From NCBI GenBank assembly GCA_014238855.1, contig JABAAH010000017.1, positions 2,331-52,780 on the forward strand: 50,450 nt of DNA, in the 5' to 3' direction. Position 1 is the stretch's first letter. Each line of letters begins with the position of its first letter. The position numbers and the translations under genes are program-made. Shown here piece after piece: positions 1-11,268 of the stretch. The notes beneath the pieces are model-generated. The model saw nothing but the letters and a program-made list of their open reading frames with translations, did no database searches and had not been told where the DNA came from. The stretch comes from Planctomycetota bacterium (GTDB lineage Bacteria; Planctomycetota; Planctomycetia; Pirellulales; UBA1268).

Positions 1-403
1 TCGATCCTTCGTTTGCTTTCCTCTGAATGTCCTCTCGTTCATCCCGACCCTCCAAAACAGCACGACGAAGAGCATCGTCCCAGCGAACACGATCCCGCCA
101 CGTCACCCACGTACCAAGAGATGATGGAAACCTCTTTTCAACAATTGCGACGTATTCTTTTTGAACAGTCCGTTCACGAAATTGCTTGGCTAAACAAGCG
201 GCTGCAGTTTTATTCTTTCCAAAAATAACAACTCCGGATACTGGCTTGTCCAATCTACTTACAACACCAATAAAACACCCGTCACCAAACCTATTCATCA
301 GTTCGACATACAGACTGCTGTCACCTCGTGGACTGTTCGCTGTTGCCAGTCCAGCAGGCTTGTCAAGAACGACGATATCTGGATCATCAAAGAGAACTTT
401 CAT
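1..403 (-). CDS. RluA-family RNA pseudouridine synthase (partial, C-terminus beyond left edge)
   Basis: Reading the minus strand from the ATG at 403 gives 134 codons without a stop to the window edge. The start of the protein matches RluA-type pseudouridine synthases, which isomerise uridine to pseudouridine in rRNA or tRNA. The opening strand reads VLFDDPDIVVLDKPAGLAT, the usual 'vvyEDe.lvvlnKPaGl' segment. About residue 60 comes SRLDKPVSGVVIFGK, the family's catalytic HRLDrxTSG motif with the catalytic Asp kept and the preceding His replaced by Ser. A following QKEYVAIV segment also fits. There is no obvious N-terminal S4 domain. The gene is divergent from maf with only 43 bases between starts. 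Which of RluA, RluC or RluD it resembles most cannot be judged from this fragment. Confidence 0.8.
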   Translation of the reverse strand, partial: MKVLFDDPDIVVLDKPAGLATANSPRGDSSLYVELMNRFGDGCFIGVVSRLDKPVSGVVIFGKNKTAAACLAKQFRERTVQKEYVAIVEKRFPSSLGTWVTWRDRVRWDDALRRAVLEGRDEREDIQRKANEGS

Positions 404-446
404 GCAATTTCTCTCAATTCATACTCCATAATTTTATTATTTTAAC

Positions 447-1091
447 ATGATGCTACCGTCACCACTGAAGTTGATACTAGCAAGCCAGTCCCACCGTCGC
501 CGAGAGCTAGCCATTTCAGCAGGCTGGGACGTTACTATTACCCCACCACCTGAGTATGCCGAAGCGTCGGCGCCGCCACTCCAGCCAGGTGAAACGGTAC
601 CGACCTTTGTAACTCGATTAGCTCATGCAAAGGCTGCGGCGGTATCAAAACAACTTTCTCCATTAGAAACACGTGCAATTCTTGCCTGTGATACTGTTGG
701 TGAAATAGAAGGGGTAATATTTGGCAAGCCCACAGATGCACATGATGCTCGAAGAATGATTGAAGCTCTTTCAGGCAAAAAGCATCAAGTTTTTACTGGT
801 GTGAGCATCTGGTTCCCAGAACCTGCAGAGAAGAATTGGGCTGACACAAGTCTACGTCAACATATTGTGACAGAGGGGTGTGCGATGAGTGAGGTCTTCA
901 TGGAATTACTTCAAAAAAAAGAAATCGATGACTATCTTGCAACAAACGATTGGCGTGGAAAAGCCGGTGCGTGCGGTTTTCAAGATGGCCACTTACCTCT
1001 CCGATTAATAACCGGCTCTGCCGATACTGTCGTAGGATTACCTGTCGAATTCATCGAACAACTCGTCATTGAACATCTTGGATCGCAATAG
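447..1091 (+). CDS. maf: Maf-family nucleoside triphosphate pyrophosphatase
   Basis: This 214-residue protein is a Maf/HAM1-fold nucleotide pyrophosphatase, a house-cleaning enzyme that hydrolyses non-canonical or modified nucleoside triphosphates to monophosphates. The N-terminus LILASQSHRRREL is the Maf signature (usually LASaSPRR), with Gln-Ser-His in place of the more usual residues. The catalytic region ACDTVGEIEGVIFGKP near residue 80 contains the conserved Asp and the gKP motif. The C-terminal RGKAGACGFQDG and VVGLPVEF segments are the second family signature. Two adjacent ATG codons (447 and 450) could start it. I see no strong Shine-Dalgarno sequence. A perfect hairpin lies 10 bases after the stop. 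Family assignment is firm; the exact substrate (dTTP, UTP or m7GTP) is not determined. Confidence 0.92.
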   Translation: MMLPSPLKLILASQSHRRRELAISAGWDVTITPPPEYAEASAPPLQPGETVPTFVTRLAHAKAAAVSKQLSPLETRAILACDTVGEIEGVIFGKPTDAHDARRMIEALSGKKHQVFTGVSIWFPEPAEKNWADTSLRQHIVTEGCAMSEVFMELLQKKEIDDYLATNDWRGKAGACGFQDGHLPLRLITGSADTVVGLPVEFIEQLVIEHLGSQ

Positions 1092-1100
1092 AAAATAAAA

Positions 1101-1133
1101 AACCCCTCGGGATCTAGAAGAAACCGAGGGGTT
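1101..1133. terminator. Bidirectional hairpin terminator between maf and the rRNA genes
   Basis: A perfect 10-bp stem (AACCCCTCGG with CCGAGGGGTT) closes a 13-nt loop. It is flanked by A-rich sequence on the left and GTAAAAAATTT on the right. It lies between the stop of maf (plus strand) and the 3' end of 5S rRNA (minus strand), so it can end transcription from both sides. On the minus strand the stem is followed by a T-rich stretch, as in an intrinsic terminator. Confidence 0.75.
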
Positions 1134-1144
1134 CGTAAAAAATT

Positions 1145-1251
1145 TCCGGCGATACCTACTCTCGCACTTTTGGCACTACCATCGGCTCTGAAAGCTTAAC
1201 TACCGTGTTCGGGATGGGAACGGGTGTGACCTTTCAAATATGTTCACCGGA
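1145..1251 (-). rRNA. rrf: 5S ribosomal RNA
   Basis: The minus strand contains the conserved 5S core, including the segment CCCATCCCGAACACGG and the 3' portion with GTGCGAGAGTAGGT. The ends TCCGGTGAACA and TGCCGGA region pair to form the terminal helix, giving about 107 nt. It lies downstream of 23S rRNA with a spacer of about 166 nt. Ends are placed from the terminal helix and may be off by a few bases. Confidence 0.93.
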
Positions 1252-1417
1252 AAATCCTGTGTCACCACTTTCGTGGTGATAATGTTGTGATAATTGGCAC
1301 TCTCATGCTTTCGCAAGAGAGCAAACTGCCACCATTTCAGGCAGCGTACCGTCAAAAAATTCACGAATCATTTTATCGCGACTAAACTGACGGCGTTAGA
1401 GCAAGCACTCGATACGA

Positions 1418-4326
<2,909 letters not shown>

Positions 4327-4340
4327 CGAATCGAATGCTC

Positions 4341-5037
4341 GCAATGCGAACTTCTTCGGGAATCACGCAACCAGATAAACCAATACAACAAAGTTGACTG
4401 GCTTATCCTTTGTAACGTTATTGTCTCGCTCTAAAAAATTCTGTGGAATCCAAAATGAATCCCACGAAATTGTTTGCCTTGGGAGAACGCGAAAAATACA
4501 TGATGAATCAAAGATTCATCAAAACTCTTCGACATTCTATCAAGATGCCAATTACCACAACCAAATTGTCAATGAACTGTGCAGTTTTATGTGCAAGAAG
4601 TTTGCAAAAAGCAGACGAAACACATTAATTGCCACGACACTCCGGGTTTGAAGCCTCATCAGTGCCGTTTTTGCCAAAAAAGTTTATTTGCTGACGTTTC
4701 CGTTTAAGCAACTAAAAATTTTTCCAGACCCGGAAAAGTAGTCGGCAACGGCGTCCGGGTCAAGCGGCGACAAAAAACCCCTTTGTTTTTGAGAAATTCA
4801 TGGCGGAATCGTCCGCCTGCATTCATTTTTGATGGCTTCTTATCGTTAAAGGCAATGACATTATCGACGCCCGTTCAATCCCATTGGTTGCGTTACCAGT
4901 TTTACTAGCATCTCTGGGATAAATCAGGCACATCAAAGTCATAAAACTGCGGACGCACCTACGGCTATTGAGTACCATGTGCATGCTTTGCCTCGTGAAT
5001 GCGAACACCCGAAAAGTTTCACCAAGGATGACTCGAA
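4341..5037. other. Intergenic leader region between 23S rRNA and gadB
   Basis: About 700 bases lie here without a convincing gene. The half next to 23S (to about 4730) is probably the transcribed rRNA leader on the minus strand, and the candidate rRNA promoter lies at 4735-4763. The stretch 4770-5037 should hold the gadB promoter on the plus strand, but I cannot pick a clear one. No tRNA or 16S sequence was recognised. Short open frames are present on both strands, but none has a family signature. Confidence 0.6.
4735..4763 (-). promoter_or_regulatory. Candidate rRNA promoter overlapping an inverted repeat
   Basis: On the minus strand, TTGACC (4763-4758) is followed after exactly 17 bases by TACTTT (4740-4735), about 410 bases before 23S. 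The -35 is a good match to the sigma-70 consensus; the -10 is poor. The arms of an 8-bp inverted repeat, GACCCGGA at 4727-4734 and TCCGGGTC at 4754-4761, overlap the -35 box and lie just past the -10 box. The position fits a promoter for the 23S-5S unit, but it is assigned by eye only. Confidence 0.4.
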
Positions 5038-6435
5038 ATGACTGCAAGAAAATCTGCCGAAAACACACCAAACTTGGGCTCCGACGCCAAAATCATTTCG
5101 CTCCTGACTCGCCCACTACCAAGCACCCGTTTTCCGGATGAAACAGCCGACGCTGACACCGTCTACCAAATCCTGAGTCAAGAATTACTGCTCGACGGCA
5201 ACAGCAAACAGAATCTCGCAACATTTTGTCAGACATGGGAATGCCCTGAAGTCCATAAACTTATGGACTTGGCGATCGATAAAAACTTGATTGACAAAGA
5301 TGAATATCCTCAGACAGCCGAAATAGAGCAACGATGCGTCAATCTCCTAGCAGACCTTTGGAACGCCCCTGGCAAACCTGTTGGATGTTCTGCAATTGGA
5401 TCGAGTGAAGCTTCTATGCTCGGAGGAATGGCTGCGAAATGGCGATGGAAATCTCGTCAAGAAGCTGCTGGCAAGCCAACCGACCGGCCGAACATGGTCT
5501 GTGGCAGTGTTCAGATATGCTGGAAAAAATTTGCTCGCTACTGGGACATTGAACTGCGCGAAATTGAAATGTCACCCAGCGAACTCTGCATGACACCGAA
5601 GGCTATGCTTGAGCAAGTTGATGAAAATACAATCTTTGTTGTCCCCACAATGGGCGTGACATACCACGGTCTGTATGAAGACGTAGCCGGCATAAGTCGT
5701 GCCTTGGACGACTTTCAAAATCGTACTGGAATCGATATTCCCATTCATGTTGATGGAGCCAGCGGAGGTTTTTTAGCACCATTTACCGCACCAAACCACG
5801 AACCCTGGGATTTCCGTCTTGAACGCGTGAAGTCAATTAATGCATCTGGGCATAAGTTTGGCCTGGCACCTCTCGGGATCGGCTGGGTGTTGTTTAGAGA
5901 ACCCGCCGACCTTCCAGATGAGCTGATTTTTCATGTCAGTTATTTGGGCGGTGACATGCCTACGTTTCAGATCAATTTCTCACGTCCAGCAGGCCAAGTG
6001 ATCGCTCAATACTTTGACTTTATCCGTTTCGGCAAAGCAGGCTACACAGCCATCCATGGCAGTTCTCACGAAATCGCAGAGTACTGCGCACAACAGATTG
6101 CAACTGTCGATGGCTTCGAAATCATTCACGACGGCTCACCAGCTAAGGGAATCCCGGCTGTGGTATGGACGCAGGCGGAAAACACAAAGCATGGCTTTAC
6201 ACTCTACGACCTGGCAGATCGACTTCGCATGCGAGGCTGGCAGGTGCCCGCCTACCCGTTTACTGGCGATCTTGCGCACAAAGCATTTCAACGTATTCTT
6301 GTAAAACGTGGTTTCACAAGAGAAATGGCCGATCTTTTACTTATTGACATCAAACAAGCCATCAATTTCCTGACTTCGCATCCACGAGATACAGGCCCTT
6401 CTTTGGTTCAGGCAAGTTCCTACAATCATCTCTGA
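5038..6435 (+). CDS. gadB: Glutamate decarboxylase (PLP-dependent)
   Basis: This 465-residue protein is a group II pyridoxal-phosphate decarboxylase that converts L-glutamate to GABA and CO2 while consuming a proton. Its length is almost that of E. coli GadB (466). The Schiff-base lysine is Lys273 in NASGHKFG. The cofactor Asp lies in HVDGASGGF (Asp239). The loop GSSEASMLGG near residue 121 binds PLP and phosphate. The C-terminus ends SYNHL, so a His sits two residues from the end, roughly where E. coli GadB has the histidine that closes the active site at neutral pH; I infer but cannot show the same role. The ATG at 5038 has no strong ribosome-binding site. No GABA antiporter (gadC) lies beside it. 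It is divergent from the rRNA genes. Confidence 0.93.
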   Translation: MTARKSAENTPNLGSDAKIISLLTRPLPSTRFPDETADADTVYQILSQELLLDGNSKQNLATFCQTWECPEVHKLMDLAIDKNLIDKDEYPQTAEIEQRCVNLLADLWNAPGKPVGCSAIGSSEASMLGGMAAKWRWKSRQEAAGKPTDRPNMVCGSVQICWKKFARYWDIELREIEMSPSELCMTPKAMLEQVDENTIFVVPTMGVTYHGLYEDVAGISRALDDFQNRTGIDIPIHVDGASGGFLAPFTAPNHEPWDFRLERVKSINASGHKFGLAPLGIGWVLFREPADLPDELIFHVSYLGGDMPTFQINFSRPAGQVIAQYFDFIRFGKAGYTAIHGSSHEIAEYCAQQIATVDGFEIIHDGSPAKGIPAVVWTQAENTKHGFTLYDLADRLRMRGWQVPAYPFTGDLAHKAFQRILVKRGFTREMADLLLIDIKQAINFLTSHPRDTGPSLVQASSYNHL

Positions 6436-6555
6436 TTATGATGGGAGTCCATGCTCCTGAATTGAACCGGGTTGCCATTCCCACAGGTCTTCCCTGCCTG
6501 AAGTTGTTACTCCCTTGGGTATGCGCAACTGATATGCACCACCGAAACGCACTTC

Positions 6556-6984
6556 TTATGAATCTTCGAGTGACATGGAGTGATTGATTAATGCATTCAC
6601 AAGAGAAATAAGCGTATCAGCTTTGAAGGGCATCAACAGGACCTTTCGTAGGTCATCTGTTTGAGCCCCATCAATAAACCACTGCTTCCGTTTTCTGCTT
6701 CCAATCATAAGAACAGGGACTCGTGCTAAATACCTGTCTTTTGAAAAAGAATTGAATAGTTTTATCGCAGGCTCTTGCATTATCTGCGCACTCACAAGGA
6801 GCAGATCCGGCCGAGGCCATGTTTTAAATCGCATCAAGGCCCGCTCAGGATCTTGAGTGATGAGAGCTCGATACCCACGATCAATAAAAAATCGTTGAAG
6901 AGATTCCTGACTCTTGCCAGCGACCTCCACGATCATGACCGTGCGTTTCGACACTTTTTGCTGGCCAGGACGAGATGCGACCAT
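6556..6984 (-). CDS. Degenerate response-regulator receiver-domain protein
   Basis: This 142-residue protein has the alternating pattern of a CheY-like receiver domain and nothing else. Strand 1 is TVMIVEVAG (about residues 15-23), where a real receiver has an Asp-Asp or Glu-Asp pair; only one acidic residue remains. Strand 3 is PDLLLVSAQ, and the phospho-acceptor Asp is replaced by Ser65. Near the C-terminus the conserved Lys of the 'KPF' motif is missing (LMPFKADTL). It is therefore probably a pseudo-receiver that cannot be phosphorylated in the usual way and may act through binding. GGGGAA upstream supports the ATG at 6984. It is a single gene facing gadB, just downstream of tRNA-Cys on the same strand. 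Its partner is unknown. Confidence 0.65.
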   Translation of the reverse strand: MVASRPGQQKVSKRTVMIVEVAGKSQESLQRFFIDRGYRALITQDPERALMRFKTWPRPDLLLVSAQIMQEPAIKLFNSFSKDRYLARVPVLMIGSRKRKQWFIDGAQTDDLRKVLLMPFKADTLISLVNALINHSMSLEDS

Positions 6985-7044
6985 TTCCCCATTCCCTCGC
7001 GAATGACATCACAGGGAATCCATGTTCCCACACGAGAAAAAAAG

Positions 7045-7116
7045 AGGCGCCGGTCGGAGTCGAACCGACGATGGCGGATTTGCAATCCGCTGCCTTAGCC
7101 ACTTGGCTACGGCGCC
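7045..7116 (-). tRNA. tRNA-Cys (GCA anticodon)
   Basis: The minus strand folds into a full cloverleaf of 72 nt. The acceptor stem is GGCGCCG with CGGCGCC, the T-arm is TCGGTTCGACTCCGA, and the anticodon stem-loop is GCGGATTGCAAATCCGC, with anticodon GCA. The discriminator base is U, as expected for cysteine tRNA. The 3' CCA is not encoded; a T-rich tract follows directly and may end transcription. Confidence 0.95.
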
Positions 7117-7416
7117 ACAGTATGTAACGCTATTGAAAAGTTGACGATGAGGTCAAGACTGCCGGATAAATTGATTGTTCGCTTCATGGTATTGAATCGT
7201 ATCGGAGCGAATGTGTCGATCATCTCCAGCCTTGGGATTGGTTATCGGCAGGCCTCGAAAACTTCTTGACGATGTTTTCACCGTGAAATGAAGGGGCGGT
7301 GTAGTTTCATGTCGTTTGTCTCGGTATGATTTGCTTGAATAGCAGAATGACCGGTTTCTACCAATAGCACGAACGTTTTCGTTCGCTGCGTGGCTTACTT
7401 CCTCCTGAAAGGCTCT
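7117..7416. other. Intergenic region between tRNA-Cys and gnd
   Basis: These 300 bases should contain the promoter of the minus-strand tRNA-Cys and that of the plus-strand gnd operon. I see no clear promoter hexamers, hairpin or conserved element. A minus-strand open frame that starts inside gnd crosses the region but has no recognisable family. Confidence 0.4.
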
Positions 7417-8865
7417 ATGAACAAATCTACTTGCGACATTGGCCTCATCGGCCTGGCGGTGATGGGAGAAAACCTTGCGCTCAATATCGCGAGCAGAGGG
7501 TTTCATATCGCGGTCTATAACCGAACACAAAGCGTCACAGATGCGTTCGTTGCGGACCGTGGCAACCAAGAACAGATTATTGGATGCCATTCCATCGAAG
7601 ACCTTGTGGCTGCGGTTGAGCCACCCCGTAAAATCATGCTGATGGTGAAGGCCGGTCCAGCCGTTGATCACATTATTGAAACGCTGATTCCCCTGCTGAA
7701 TTCTGGTGATGTCATTATCGATGGAGGGAACACTCAATACAGTGATACTGAACGGAGAACAAAACAGGTCGAAGAGGCTGGCCTGCTTTACGTAGGCACT
7801 GGGGTTTCTGGCGGCGAAGAAGGCGCATTGAAAGGCCCTAGTCTCATGCCGGGCGGCTCAGCGGAAGCCTGGCCATTGATAAAGCCAATCTTTCAATCCA
7901 TTTCGGCTCATGTCGGAACAAACCATGATGTACCGTGCTGCGAATGGGTTGGCCCGCGAGGCGCTGGCCATTATGTAAAAATGGTGCACAACGGAATTGA
8001 ATATGGCGACATGCAACTTATTTGTGAGGCTTACTGGTTATTAAAGCATGCTGCTGGCCTGGACAACAATTCGTTAGCAAATGTTTTTGACGAGTGGAAC
8101 CGTGGCGAACTTGATAGTTATCTTATTGAAATTACACGGGATATCTTTACTGCACACGACCCTGATGGGAAGGCGGGAAGCTTTCTTGTTGACCACATTC
8201 TCGATCGAGCTGGCGCAAAGGGCACTGGCAAATGGATGAGTCAACTTGCGCTAGACCTTGGGGTACCAAGTACGCTTGTTACAGAAGCTGTCTATGCTCG
8301 CTGTCTCTCTGCCGAAAAAGATGCTCGGGTCCGTGCTAGCAATATTTTGAGTGGACCAAAACTGGCGATAATTGAAAATTCATCTGCGTTTACTGAACAG
8401 GTGCGTCAAGCTCTCTACGCATCAAAAATAGCCAGCTATGCCCAAGGATTTGCACAATTAGCAGCCGCAGCCAAAGAACACGACTGGGAACTCAACTATC
8501 AGTCAATTGCGATGCTTTGGCGGGGCGGATGCATAATCCGAGCGCAATTTCTTGATCGAATAGCTGCGGCGTATGGTGAAAATGCGTCGCTGGAAAACCT
8601 TATGCTTGCCCCCTACTTCACGAGTGCTCTTGCCGAGAGTCAAACAGCCTGGCGAACTGTTGTCGCAACGGCAGCGGCACACGGCATACCAACACCAGCG
8701 TTCATGACGGCACTCGCTTATTACGATGGCTACCGTAGCGCTCACCTGCCAGCAAATCTGCTCCAGGCTCAGCGAGATTACTTTGGTGCCCACACCTATC
8801 AACGGACCGACCGGGAAGGGTCTTTTCATAGTGAATGGCTCGATCTTCGTAGACCGCTGTCTTAA
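7417..8865 (+). CDS. gnd: 6-phosphogluconate dehydrogenase (decarboxylating)
   Basis: This 482-residue enzyme oxidises 6-phosphogluconate to ribulose 5-phosphate and CO2 with NADP+, the last oxidative step of the pentose phosphate pathway. The N-terminal dinucleotide fold begins IGLIGLAVMGENLALN, with the GxAxMGxNLALN pattern typical of the family. The signature VDGGNTQYSDTERR lies near residue 105. The catalytic segment HYVKMVHNGIEYGDMQ contains the conserved Lys, His and Asn. Substrate contacts near the C-terminus are also recognisable (around YFGAHTYQR). The ATG at 7417 is preferred over an upstream GTG at 7390 because GAAAGG precedes it and the family start fits. It heads a run with an SDR gene, zwf and dus on the same strand. 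Confidence 0.96.
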   Translation: MNKSTCDIGLIGLAVMGENLALNIASRGFHIAVYNRTQSVTDAFVADRGNQEQIIGCHSIEDLVAAVEPPRKIMLMVKAGPAVDHIIETLIPLLNSGDVIIDGGNTQYSDTERRTKQVEEAGLLYVGTGVSGGEEGALKGPSLMPGGSAEAWPLIKPIFQSISAHVGTNHDVPCCEWVGPRGAGHYVKMVHNGIEYGDMQLICEAYWLLKHAAGLDNNSLANVFDEWNRGELDSYLIEITRDIFTAHDPDGKAGSFLVDHILDRAGAKGTGKWMSQLALDLGVPSTLVTEAVYARCLSAEKDARVRASNILSGPKLAIIENSSAFTEQVRQALYASKIASYAQGFAQLAAAAKEHDWELNYQSIAMLWRGGCIIRAQFLDRIAAAYGENASLENLMLAPYFTSALAESQTAWRTVVATAAAHGIPTPAFMTALAYYDGYRSAHLPANLLQAQRDYFGAHTYQRTDREGSFHSEWLDLRRPLS

Positions 8866-8910
8866 TTTTCTATCACCCTCCCCTCGCCTTCCTCTCACAA
8901 GAAATTAACC

Positions 8911-9693
8911 ATGAAACACGACTACCTCCATGAACTTTTTGGGCTTTCTGGTCAAACAGCAGTTGTTGTCGGTGGTACTGGCGTGCTCGGAGGTGCTCTG
9001 GCAGACGGGCTTGCTGCGGCAGGTGCATCGGTTGTCGTTGCAGGTCGCAATGCAGAGCGTGGCGAAATTCGAGTTGCCGCTATTCGTGAAGCTGGTGGAA
9101 ACGGTCAGTTTATCGCTGTGAACGCTGTTGAAAGAAAAAGTATCGAAGACCTTCTATCGACCACTGTCCAAAAATATGGCAGTGCCGACATTCTGGTGAA
9201 TTGTGCCGGTGTCAATTCGTCAATTCCCTACGACGAAATCCCTGATGACGATTGGGACCGTGTTCTGAATACAAACCTTAAGAGCACGCACCTCGGCTGC
9301 CAGATTTTTGGCAGGCATATGGCTACACGTGGAGGTGGTGCGATTCTCAATATAGGTAGCGTTTCAGCTGACAAACCACTTTCAAAGGTGTTTGCTTACT
9401 CTGCTTCAAAGGCTGCAGTTGTAAACTACACGCAGAATGTGGCGAGAGAGTTGGCCATGAAAGACGTCCGTGTCAACGTATTGTGTCCTGGTTTTTTCCC
9501 GGCAGAACAAAACAGAAAAATTCTATCCCCGGAAAGGATTTCACAAATCATGGGGCAAACCCCAATGGATCGCTTTGGCAACCCTCACGAACTCGTCGGA
9601 GCCGCTGTCCTGCTTTGTAGTAAAAATGCCGGCAGTTTCATCACTGGTACAAGCATTTATGTAGATGGTGGATTTACCGGAATGCGAATCTAG
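8911..9693 (+). CDS. Short-chain dehydrogenase/reductase (gluconate 5-dehydrogenase-like)
   Basis: This 260-residue protein is a classical SDR. The cofactor loop is GGTGVLGGALADGL near residue 21, the NCAG motif is near residue 98, and the catalytic triad is a Ser in IGSVSAD with Tyr and Lys in YSASK. The C-terminus ends ITGTSIYVDGGFTGM, the usual SDR end. The overall pattern is like gluconate 5-dehydrogenase, KduD or D-mannonate oxidoreductase. It lies between gnd (45 bases upstream) and zwf (114 bases downstream), which suggests a sugar-acid substrate linked to the pentose phosphate pathway, for example 5-keto-gluconate. That substrate is inferred from position only. The ATG at 8911 lacks an obvious ribosome-binding site. 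Confidence 0.85.
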   Translation: MKHDYLHELFGLSGQTAVVVGGTGVLGGALADGLAAAGASVVVAGRNAERGEIRVAAIREAGGNGQFIAVNAVERKSIEDLLSTTVQKYGSADILVNCAGVNSSIPYDEIPDDDWDRVLNTNLKSTHLGCQIFGRHMATRGGGAILNIGSVSADKPLSKVFAYSASKAAVVNYTQNVARELAMKDVRVNVLCPGFFPAEQNRKILSPERISQIMGQTPMDRFGNPHELVGAAVLLCSKNAGSFITGTSIYVDGGFTGMRI

Positions 9694-9807
9694 AACAAAC
9701 CTTTCCGTTCGATTCCAAACTCATTCTTCTGGCAAAATAAAGTCGACGCAACACATTCACTGAGTTTTTTAAAGCACAACATTCGCTCACCTCAACACCA
9801 AAAACTG

Positions 9808-11268
9808 ATGCCGCACACCTTTGTTATTTTCGGCGCATCCGGCGATCTTACGAGTCGTAAATTGGTGCCTGCGCTGTACAACTTGATGCGGGCTGGACTG
9901 CTGCCAGAAAACACAAAAATCATTGGCTTTTCACGGACAGTAATGTCAGACGCTCAATGGAGAATGAGCCTTCGTGAGTCAACAGAACAACACGCCGGCG
10001 GCGAGCCGTTCTCTCACGAAGCATGGAATGACTTTGAGTCAATCATCCATTATCAACCCGGAGACATTGAAAACACTGAAGACTTCAAGTGTCTTCAGCG
10101 CAGACTTCATGAGATCGAGGCCGGAGAATGTGTTCCGCGAGTCTACTATCTGGCGACCGCACCTCGTTTTTACACTCCAGCAGTTGCCACCCTTGGCGAC
10201 CTGAACATGGCTTCGGAAGAAAACGGACCTCGTCGCATTGTCATCGAAAAGCCTTTCGGAACAGACTTTGAGACCGCTCACTTGTTGAACAATCACATTC
10301 ATTCTGTTTTCAATGAATCTCAGGTATATCGTATCGATCACTATCTCGGTAAAGAATCGGTCCAGAACATTCTTGCCCTGCGATTTGCGAACACAATCTT
10401 TGAGCCTATTTGGAACCGTCGTTATATCGATCATGTCCAGATAACAGTCGCAGAAGAATTGCCTGTGGGCCGAAGGGGCAATTATTACGACTCAGCCGGC
10501 GTGCTTCGTGACATGTTCCAAAATCACTTACTACAACTGTTGATGGTCACTGCCATGGAAGCGCCGGTTCGGTTCAACGCAGATGCCGTCCGGAATGAAA
10601 AAGTAAAAGTACTCGATGCAATCCGGCCGCTTACTACCTCGCAGGTAGCTGACGCTAGCGTGCGTGGTCAATATTCGGGCTACCTTGAAGAGCCTGGCGT
10701 ACGCCCGAGCAGCAACACTGCAACTTTTGGAGCAATCCGGCTCGAAGTTGACAACTGGAGGTGGCAAGGCGTCCCCTTCTATCTTCGAAGCGGAAAGGCA
10801 ATGAGTTGCCGAACAACACAAATCGTGATTGGCTTTCGGCAACCACCACTTGAACTCTTTGCCTTTGACAATCCTCAATCACAACGAGAGGCCAATCGAC
10901 TCGTTATTCAGATTCAGCCAGCAGAGGGTATACAACTGCACTTTCATACCAAGGTGCCTGGGGATGGAATGCGATTACGGCTCACCGATCTCGAATTCAG
11001 TTACTCTCGTGAATTCTCTGGAAGGCTTCCAGAGGCTTATGAACCGCTTCTCCTCGACTGCATGACGGGCGACGCCAGCCTTTTTGCTCGCTCTGATGAA
11101 GTGGAAAAGGCATGGGGAATCATTGATCCCTTCGTACAATCGTGGAGCAGTGACACGACGCCTTCCATGCCGAATTATCCGCAAGGAAACTGGGGACCCG
11201 ATGCTAGCGACCTATGGATGCGTGCGCAAGGGCGAAGTTGGTTTGATCTGTGCCCTGTTCTGAGATGA
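9808..11268 (+). CDS. zwf: Glucose-6-phosphate 1-dehydrogenase
   Basis: This 486-residue enzyme oxidises glucose 6-phosphate to 6-phosphogluconolactone, producing NADPH; it is the entry step of the oxidative pentose phosphate pathway. The N-terminal fold VIFGASGDLTSRKLVPALY is the GASGDLxxRKLxPAL cofactor motif. The active-site signature RIDHYLGKE lies near residue 173, with the catalytic His in the same region. EKPFG and WEGVPFYLRSGK-like (WQGVPFYLRSGK) segments also match. The length is normal. Its stop codon overlaps the start of the following dus gene by four bases (ATGA), so the two are probably translated together. No 6-phosphogluconolactonase gene lies in the window, so that step must be encoded elsewhere. 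Confidence 0.97.
   Translation: MPHTFVIFGASGDLTSRKLVPALYNLMRAGLLPENTKIIGFSRTVMSDAQWRMSLRESTEQHAGGEPFSHEAWNDFESIIHYQPGDIENTEDFKCLQRRLHEIEAGECVPRVYYLATAPRFYTPAVATLGDLNMASEENGPRRIVIEKPFGTDFETAHLLNNHIHSVFNESQVYRIDHYLGKESVQNILALRFANTIFEPIWNRRYIDHVQITVAEELPVGRRGNYYDSAGVLRDMFQNHLLQLLMVTAMEAPVRFNADAVRNEKVKVLDAIRPLTTSQVADASVRGQYSGYLEEPGVRPSSNTATFGAIRLEVDNWRWQGVPFYLRSGKAMSCRTTQIVIGFRQPPLELFAFDNPQSQREANRLVIQIQPAEGIQLHFHTKVPGDGMRLRLTDLEFSYSREFSGRLPEAYEPLLLDCMTGDASLFARSDEVEKAWGIIDPFVQSWSSDTTPSMPNYPQGNWGPDASDLWMRAQGRSWFDLCPVLR

Noticed and set aside
4394-4651. An 85-codon open frame starting at 4394 (and a 61-codon frame within it).
   Set aside because: It starts close to the 5' end of 23S on the other strand, in the rRNA leader, has no family match and no ribosome-binding site.
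5038-6435. Possibility that the glutamate decarboxylase is MfnA, the tyrosine decarboxylase of methanofuran synthesis.
   Set aside because: Length and motifs match E. coli-type GadB (465 residues, NASGHKFG), not the shorter archaeal-type MfnA, and it is 20 kb from the mfn genes.
7153-7737. A 194-codon minus-strand frame.
   Set aside because: More than half lies antisense to gnd, which is a clear gene; the translation has no recognisable domain.
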